From contig JAFDWH010000019.1 of NCBI GenBank assembly GCA_018268595.1, forward strand, positions 124,001-188,000: a DNA stretch of 64,000 nt, given 5' to 3'. Origin of the DNA: Actinomycetota bacterium. Its GTDB lineage: Bacteria; Actinomycetota; Thermoleophilia; Solirubrobacterales; Solirubrobacteraceae. The notes under the pieces were generated by a model, which saw only the letters and a list, made by a program, of their open reading frames with translations, was not told the DNA's origin and searched no databases. Below are positions 55,974 to 64,000 of the stretch, piece after piece. The translations under genes and the position numbers were made by a program. Positions within the stretch are counted from its first letter, which is position 1. Every line of letters starts with the position of its first letter.

Positions 55974-57133
55974 GCGTCGCCGAGCTGCAGGCGCTCGAGG
56001 CGGCGCACGTCGTCCCGTCGTACGCGCGCTTCCCGGTCGAGCTGGTGCGCGGCGCCGGCACGCGCCTGTGGGACGACGAGGGCAACGAGTACCTCGACCT
56101 CCTTTCCGGCATTTCAGTGTTGAACGTCGGCCACTGCCACCCGGCGGTCGTCGCGGCGGTGCGCGAGCAGGTCGCGACGCTCACGCACGTGACGAACCTC
56201 TTCTACACGGCGCCGGCGATGCGGCTGGCGCAGCGGCTCGCGACCAGCTCGCTCGGCGGCAAGGTGTTCTTCTGCAACTCCGGCGCGGAGGCGAACGAGG
56301 CGGCGCTCAAGCTCGTGCGCAAGGCAAAGCCGGGGGGAGAGGTCGTTGTCGTGCACGGCGCCTTCCACGGACGCACGTACGGCGCGCTCAGCGCGACGCC
56401 GCAGGAGTCCAAGCAGGCGCCGTTCGCCCCGCTCGTGCCGGGCTTCGTCGTGGCTGCGCCCGAGCCGGCGGCGCTGGAGGCGGCGGTCCACGAGGGGACC
56501 GCGGCCGTGCTGCTGGAGCCGATCCAGGGCGAGACGGGCGTGCATCCGCTGTCCGAGGAGCTCCTGCGCGCCGCCCGCGCCGCCTGCGATCGCGTCGGCG
56601 CGGCGCTCGTGTTCGACGAGATCCAGACCGGGATGGGGCGGACCGGCACGCTGTGGGCCTACGAGCAGACGGGCGTCGTGCCCGACGCGCTGACGACCGC
56701 GAAGGCGCTCGGCGGCGGCCTGCCGATCGGCGCGCTGGTCACGGGCGAGCGGCTCGCCGACGTGTTCGCACCCGGCGACCACGGCTCGACGTTCGCGGGC
56801 GGGCCGCTCGTCGCCGCCGCCGCGAACGCCGCCTTCGACGTGCTGGAGGAACCGGCCCTGCTCGCGTCCGTGCGTGCGCTGGGCGAGCGGCTGCGCGCCG
56901 GCCTCGCCGCCCTGCCGGGCGCCGCGAACGTGCGCGGGCGCGGGCTGATGGTCGCGTTCGACACGGACGACGCGCCCGGCCTCGTGCGGTGCGCGCTGAC
57001 CGAGGAGCGGATCGTCTTGAACGCGACCGGGCCGGGCACCGTTCGGCTGTTGCCGCCGCTGATCGTCACCGCCGAGGAGATCGACGACGCGCTCGCGCGC
57101 ATCGGCCGGCTGCTGAGCGCGGTCGTCGCGTAA
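55970..57133 (+). CDS. argD: Acetylornithine aminotransferase
   Basis: ArgD is a PLP enzyme that converts acetylglutamate semialdehyde to acetylornithine. The 387-residue protein has SGISVLNVGHCHPAVVAAV, NSGAEANEAALKLVRK, the PLP-contacting Asp in VFDEIQTGMGRTG and the PLP Lys in TTAKALGGGLPIGA. The GTG overlaps argB by four bases. argG follows after 14 bases. Confidence 0.95.
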   Translation: MSVAELQALEAAHVVPSYARFPVELVRGAGTRLWDDEGNEYLDLLSGISVLNVGHCHPAVVAAVREQVATLTHVTNLFYTAPAMRLAQRLATSSLGGKVFFCNSGAEANEAALKLVRKAKPGGEVVVVHGAFHGRTYGALSATPQESKQAPFAPLVPGFVVAAPEPAALEAAVHEGTAAVLLEPIQGETGVHPLSEELLRAARAACDRVGAALVFDEIQTGMGRTGTLWAYEQTGVVPDALTTAKALGGGLPIGALVTGERLADVFAPGDHGSTFAGGPLVAAAANAAFDVLEEPALLASVRALGERLRAGLAALPGAANVRGRGLMVAFDTDDAPGLVRCALTEERIVLNATGPGTVRLLPPLIVTAEEIDDALARIGRLLSAVVA

Positions 57134-57147
57134 CCTTCCCGCCGCCC

Positions 57148-58434
57148 ATGACCGAGATCGAGCGCACAGAGGTCCACCGCATCCCTGCCGCGCCCGCGCG
57201 CACGGCGTCCTACGAGGCCGATCCGAACGAGGTCGGCCGCGTCCTGCTGCTCTACTCGGGCGGCCTCGACACGTCCGTGATGCTCAAGTGGATCCAGGAC
57301 GAGTACGGGGCGGAGGTCGTCTGCCTCACCGTCAACCTCGGCCAGCCGGGGGAGGACTACGACGTCGTCAAGGGCAAGGCGCTCCAGCTCGGTGCGATCG
57401 ACTGCCACGTCGTCGACGCGCGCGAGCAGTTCGCGCAGGAGTTCCTCGTGCCGGCGATCAAGGCCAACGCCGTCTACGGCAACGGCTACCCGCTGTTCAC
57501 CGCGCTCGGCCGCCCGCTGATCGCACAGCTCGCGGTCGACTACGCGCGCCAGTCCGGCTGCGACACGATCGCGCACGGCTGCACCGGCAAGGGCAACGAC
57601 CAGGTCCGCATCGAGACGACGATCGCGACGCTCGCGCCCGAGCTGAAGGTGATCGCGCCGGTGCGCTCGTGGCAGATGGGCCGCGAGGAGGAGATCGCCT
57701 ACGCGCGCGAGCACGGGATCCCCGTCAAGGGCGGCACCGAGGTCGCGCCGTACTCGATCGACGACAACCTGTGGGGCCGCTCGTCCGAGGGGCGCTGGAT
57801 CGAGGACCTCTCGCACGCGCCCGAGGACGACGTCTTCCAGCTCGTCACGCGGCCCGAGGAGGCGCCGGACGAGGCCGAGGTCGTGACGGTCAGCTTCGAG
57901 GCGGGCGTGCCGGTCGCGCTGAACGGGGAGCGCTTGGGGCTCGTCGAGCTGCTCGAGCGCGTCGCCGAGATCGGCTGCCGGCACGGCGTCGGGATCATCG
58001 ACCACATCGAGGACCGCATCGTCGGCCTGAAGGTGCGCGACATCTACGAGGTGCCGGCGGCGGCGATCGTCCTCGCGGCGCACCTGGAGCTGGAGAAGCT
58101 CGTCGGCACGATCCATCAGAACCAGTTCAAGCCGGCGCTGGACCAGAAGTGGGGCTACCTCGTGTACGCCGGCCTGTGGTGGGAGCCGCTGCGCACCGAC
58201 CTCGACGCCTACATGGACGCGGTCAACGCGCAGGTGACGGGGACGATCGGCTTGAAGCTGTTCAAGGGGTCGGTGCGGGTCGTCACGCGCGAGTCGCCGA
58301 ACGCCGTCTACGACGCCACGCTGGCGTCGTTCGCCGAGTCCGGCGGGCTGTTCTCGCAGACCGCCTCGCCGGGCTTCATCGAGCTGTGGTCGCTGCAGTC
58401 GCGGCTGGCGCACCAGCTCCGCAATCGCGTGTGA
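57148..58434 (+). CDS. argG: Argininosuccinate synthase
   Basis: ArgG joins citrulline and aspartate with ATP. The 428-residue protein has the PP-loop LLYSGGLDTSVMLKWI, YGNGYPLFTALGRPLIA, HGCTGKGNDQVRIE, and GRSSEGRWIEDLSHAPEDD. An N-terminal extension of about 30 residues precedes the PP-loop. argF, argR and argH, which often complete the cluster, are not in this window. Confidence 0.97.
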   Translation: MTEIERTEVHRIPAAPARTASYEADPNEVGRVLLLYSGGLDTSVMLKWIQDEYGAEVVCLTVNLGQPGEDYDVVKGKALQLGAIDCHVVDAREQFAQEFLVPAIKANAVYGNGYPLFTALGRPLIAQLAVDYARQSGCDTIAHGCTGKGNDQVRIETTIATLAPELKVIAPVRSWQMGREEEIAYAREHGIPVKGGTEVAPYSIDDNLWGRSSEGRWIEDLSHAPEDDVFQLVTRPEEAPDEAEVVTVSFEAGVPVALNGERLGLVELLERVAEIGCRHGVGIIDHIEDRIVGLKVRDIYEVPAAAIVLAAHLELEKLVGTIHQNQFKPALDQKWGYLVYAGLWWEPLRTDLDAYMDAVNAQVTGTIGLKLFKGSVRVVTRESPNAVYDATLASFAESGGLFSQTASPGFIELWSLQSRLAHQLRNRV

Positions 58435-58460
58435 GCGATCCGCCGTCCCCGGGTAGGCGG

Positions 58461-58637
58461 ATGGCGATGTCCGGAACCGCATACAAGACACTCGGCTTCC
58501 TCGTCTGGCGCGGCGGCATGTGGTACCTGCGCCGCCGCTCCGGCCTCGTGAAGCGGCTCGGCGCCGGCGCGCTCGCGGCGAGCGCGGTGGCTGCCGCAGG
58601 CGCTGCCGTGGCGGCACGGCGACGCAGCCAGGCGTAG
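58461..58637 (+). CDS. Small single-helix membrane protein (58 aa)
   Basis: The 58-residue protein starts MAMSGTAYKTLGFLVWRGGM, continues with YLRRRSGLVKRL and an alanine-rich helix (GALAASAVAAAGAAVAA), and ends RRRSQA. The basic ends and hydrophobic helix suggest membrane insertion. I do not recognise the family. Confidence 0.55.
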   Translation: MAMSGTAYKTLGFLVWRGGMWYLRRRSGLVKRLGAGALAASAVAAAGAAVAARRRSQA

Positions 58638-58737
58638 CGCTCCGGCGCTCGGGATCGCAGCCTCGCGGCGTCCGCCGCGCGGCGTACCCTGCGTAGCGGA
58701 CGCCCCGGTGGGATGCCGGTGCCCGGCCACGACCCCG

Positions 58738-61002
58738 ATGCACGTCTCGATGCCGCCCGAAACCCCTCCGCCCGACGACGAGCGGAGACCCTCGCCCTCC
58801 GCGGAGGGCGGGAACGTCGTCGACCCGGAGGTGCTCGCGGAGCGGCGCGCGCAGCGCGCCGAGCAGGCCGAGCAGTCGGCGGCGCGCCGCGCGGCGGACG
58901 CGCAGGTGCTCGCGGCGCAGCTCGCGCGCGAGCGCGCACGGCTGGAGGCCGAGCGCGACGCCGCGCGCGCCGAGGCCGCCGCCGCGCGCGAGGGCGCCGA
59001 CGCCGCGATCGCCGAGGCGCGCCACCTGCAGGCCGAGCGCGATGCGCTGCGCACGGCGCTCGACGAGGCGCGCACGCGGCTCGTGGCGCAACGTCGGGGC
59101 GCCGGGGACCCGTCGCCCTCCGCACCTGCGCTCGTCCCGCCTCCCCTCGCAGAGCGTGCGTCGGCTGAGCCTGCGTCCGCGGAGCCCGTGCCTGCGGAGC
59201 CCTCGCAGCCCGCGCCCAGCTCGCCCGCCACTTCTGCGGCGGAGCCAGTCGAGCCGGCCGCGCCCGCGCCCGCATCTGCACCCACTGCGGCGACTGTGAG
59301 CGCGGGCCGCAACGGGCACGCCGCCCCGCCGCCCGCCTGGTCGGCGGCGTTGCGCAGTGAGCTGCGCGTCGCGCGCGCCGCCGCGGCGATCGTCGCGCCC
59401 GCCGGGCCGGCGCGACTCGCTCCGACCGAGCCCGTCCCGGGGCTCGCGCGCGAGCGCCGACTCGTCGCCCGCCGCGCGGCGGCAGCCGGTCCCGTCGCCG
59501 GCGCGAAGCCGCTTGCGGGCGCGGAGGCGCAGCGTCGCGGCGACCGCGCCGCGCCCGTCACCGCGCTGGCGCTGGAGCGCGAGCGCTCGAGCCGCCTGCA
59601 GGCGCAGCTCGACAGCAGCCTCGCCGTGCAGCGCGAGCTGCGCACGCAGCTCGCCGCGCTGGAGCATGCGGTCGGCCAGCGGATCGAGGCGGAGCGGCGG
59701 ATCGAGGCGGCGCTGCGCCGCGTGCGCGAGGAGCTGAGCGCCGTCAACGCGCTCGCCGGCGGCGGGGGTGCCGCGGGTGCGCCGGCCCTCACCGCGCAGC
59801 CTGCCGGGCCGCCCCGCGCGGCCGCCGGAAGCGCGGCGCCGGCCGCCACGCCGATGCCGCCCGCTCCCGCGGCGCCCGCGGCCGTTGAGCCGCCGCCCGT
59901 GTCCGGCCCACCGACCGAGACCGGCGGGTCGAGCGAATCGACGGCATCCGCCGGGTCCGAGCCTGCGTCCCTTGCGCCTGCCCAAGCGCCGACGGTCGGC
60001 GAGCCTCCGACTCCGCCTCAGACCCCGGCGCCGACGGCCGTTCCCACGCCGCCGCCACCGTCCGCCCCGACCGCTGGACCGCCGCCGTCGGCCGCTTTGA
60101 CGGCGCCGCCGCGCGCGTCCGCCGCCGAGACCGCGTCCCCGGTCGTAGCGCCGACCACGGAGACGCTGCCCCCGCACCGCGCCGCGCTCGACCCGCTGCG
60201 CCTCAGCGCCGCCCGCGAGCGGTTGCGCGCCGCCGCCGCGGTCGCCCCGGAGGTCGAGGCGCTGCCGGCCGGCCCGGCCGCTCCGTGGGTGACGGCCGCG
60301 CTCCAGCAGCTGCTCGCGACCGAGCCGCTGACGGCAGGGCGGATCGCGGTCGGCCTGCTGCCCGCCTACGGCCTCGTCGCGGAGCGGCCGTTGCGTCTGG
60401 ACCTGGAGCTGCCCGACCGCGGCTGCCTCGCGCTCGACCTCGCGCCGGGCAGACCCGGGACCGTCACCGCCCGCCCGGCGTCCCGCCCGCGCGGCGAGCG
60501 CGACCTCGTCGTCGCCGGCGACGCCGCCGGCGTGGCGCGCCTGCTGCACGGCCGCCGCACGCTGCTGCGCCGGCCCGCGCGCGTGCGCGGCGGCCGGCGG
60601 ACGCTGCGGGAGCTGCGCCGCCTCGTGCACGCGCCGCTCGGACTGCGCGAGCTGGGGGCGGCCGGCGTCGCGCTCGACCCGGCGCTGGCGCTGCAGCTCG
60701 TCGCGCTCGCGATCGACGCCGGCGCCACGCAGGGAGAGCGCTTCGCGCTCGCGCACGGACCGCTCGCCGGCGGCCCGGTCGACGCGTGGCTGCGGATCTC
60801 CGACGGCGCCGCGCCCACCGTCGTCACCCAGGCGCCGCCCGAGCCGACGCGCCTCACGCTGCGCTGCACCCGCGGCGCGCTGCTCGCGCTGATCGCCGGC
60901 GTCGAGCCCCCGCCGGGCGAGGCCGGCACGCTCGACGGCGACGAGCGCGCGCTCACGCTCCTGCGCGGCTGGATCGCGCGCACGGAGCAGCCGGCGACCT
61001 GA
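58738..61002 (+). CDS. Coiled-coil, proline-rich protein with SCP2-like C-terminal domain
   Basis: The 754-residue protein has an N-terminal coiled coil (about 25-120, AEQAEQSAARRAADAQVLAA), a long Ala/Pro linker, a second coiled coil (about 270-340, RERSSRLQAQLDSSLAV-like), another proline-rich linker to about 490, and a globular domain of about 200 residues. That domain resembles SCP2 sterol-carrier folds (VDAWLRISDGAAPTVVTQAPP, LRCTRGALLALIAGVEPP). A structural or lipid-binding role is only inferred. ATG 58738 was chosen; 58750 is also possible. Confidence 0.7.
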   Translation: MHVSMPPETPPPDDERRPSPSAEGGNVVDPEVLAERRAQRAEQAEQSAARRAADAQVLAAQLARERARLEAERDAARAEAAAAREGADAAIAEARHLQAERDALRTALDEARTRLVAQRRGAGDPSPSAPALVPPPLAERASAEPASAEPVPAEPSQPAPSSPATSAAEPVEPAAPAPASAPTAATVSAGRNGHAAPPPAWSAALRSELRVARAAAAIVAPAGPARLAPTEPVPGLARERRLVARRAAAAGPVAGAKPLAGAEAQRRGDRAAPVTALALERERSSRLQAQLDSSLAVQRELRTQLAALEHAVGQRIEAERRIEAALRRVREELSAVNALAGGGGAAGAPALTAQPAGPPRAAAGSAAPAATPMPPAPAAPAAVEPPPVSGPPTETGGSSESTASAGSEPASLAPAQAPTVGEPPTPPQTPAPTAVPTPPPPSAPTAGPPPSAALTAPPRASAAETASPVVAPTTETLPPHRAALDPLRLSAARERLRAAAAVAPEVEALPAGPAAPWVTAALQQLLATEPLTAGRIAVGLLPAYGLVAERPLRLDLELPDRGCLALDLAPGRPGTVTARPASRPRGERDLVVAGDAAGVARLLHGRRTLLRRPARVRGGRRTLRELRRLVHAPLGLRELGAAGVALDPALALQLVALAIDAGATQGERFALAHGPLAGGPVDAWLRISDGAAPTVVTQAPPEPTRLTLRCTRGALLALIAGVEPPPGEAGTLDGDERALTLLRGWIARTEQPAT

Positions 61003-61054
61003 GCGCGAGAGACCTTAGGCTGCGGCGCTCGTTCCGGCGTCTCGTGCGGAGGCG

Positions 61055-61106
61055 CCGGGCTCCTTCGTTAACGAGGAGAGCCCGGAGTATGTGCGGCTCC
61101 GGGCTC
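61055..61106 (+). promoter_or_regulatory. Two mutually exclusive hairpins upstream of dnaE
   Basis: CCGGGCTC (61055-61062) pairs with GAGCCCGG (61078-61085). The longer GAGCCCGGAG (61078-61087) pairs perfectly with CTCCGGGCTC (61097-61106). Both use the same central arm, so only one can form at a time. The remaining 165 bases to dnaE hold a TATCCT box at 61257-61262 but no gene. Confidence 0.55.
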
Positions 61107-61271
61107 CCGAGGTGAGGACCGAGGTCCACCCTGACGATGGCGGGATCGTAGCGCGGATCCGCGACCGCGAACAGTTGTCGTCGGAAACCTCGGAAAACGC
61201 GGGAACGAGCGGCGCGGGGAGGGGCGAATCGCCCGCAGGCCGTCCGGCCCGGCGCCTATCCTGGACGGCCC

Positions 61272-64000
<2,729 letters not shown>

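Noticed and set aside
56659-60756. Very long minus-strand open frame (over 1,300 codons) opposite the arg genes and the coiled-coil protein
   Set aside because: It is Arg/Gly/Ala-rich, crosses several real genes in antisense and is expected from GC-rich third positions.

Overview
The window is very GC-rich and gene-dense. It reads as the chromosome of a high-GC actinobacterium, most likely of the Thermoleophilia (Solirubrobacter or Conexibacter type). This rests on the rimM-trmD-rplS-lepB-rnhB order, a WhiG/FliA-type sigma factor, a family-2 EF-G, DUF2630 and MpaB-type proteins, frequent GTG starts, and many start codons lying only 6-10 bases after a TANNNT box, which suggests leaderless transcripts. 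The genus is inferred, not proven.

Layout. 1-13 kb is housekeeping: rimM, trmD, rplS, lepB, rnhB, yraN, comM, dprA, thiD, an L,D-transpeptidase, a Xer recombinase and the sigma factor. 13-20.4 kb holds an EF-G-like GTPase, small RNase HI, a CRP-like regulator, a methyltransferase, an ECF sigma factor with an ArsR-like regulator, and a 14-residue micro-ORF (MGIIKPIIKPIIKP) with a near-consensus ribosome binding site and its own hairpin terminator. 20.49-31.0 kb is an integrated genomic island of about 10.5 kb in tRNA-Gly(GCC). It is bounded by a 48-bp direct repeat and carries integrase, excisionase, paired GGGTACCA repeats at both ends, an MpaB-like oxygenase, a PadR regulator, an ABC exporter built from one canonical and one degenerate ATPase plus an FtsX-type permease, a double-HTH regulator, and a roughly 320-bp non-coding block packed with long perfect inverted repeats.

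31-37.4 kb is a second, patchier accessory zone: a methyltransferase separated from its tRNA by the island, tRNA-Cys and tRNA-Val, a tRNA-Cys-like fragment, a truncated nucleotidyltransferase next to strong hairpins, a three-gene operon (lamin-tail-domain protein, three-helix membrane protein, proline-rich peptide), and a secreted protein flanked by a 29-bp imperfect repeat. 37.4-43.7 kb holds lipid and efflux genes (lipid kinase, PAP2 phosphatase, MFS pump with a MerR regulator, cyclopropane synthase). 43.9-64 kb returns to core genes: thrS, infC, a GH3 glycosidase, rpmI, rplT, a SpoU methyltransferase, pheST, argCJBDG, a coiled-coil protein and the 5' part of dnaE.

The core clusters look like tightly coupled operons with many 1-8 base overlaps (rplS-lepB, comM-dprA, rpmI-rplT, the SpoU gene through argD). 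The observations most worth a second look are the IIKP micro-ORF, the island's structured block, the degenerate/canonical ATPase pair, the lamin-tail operon, and the competing hairpins ahead of dnaE. All calls come from reading the sequence; no database search was run.
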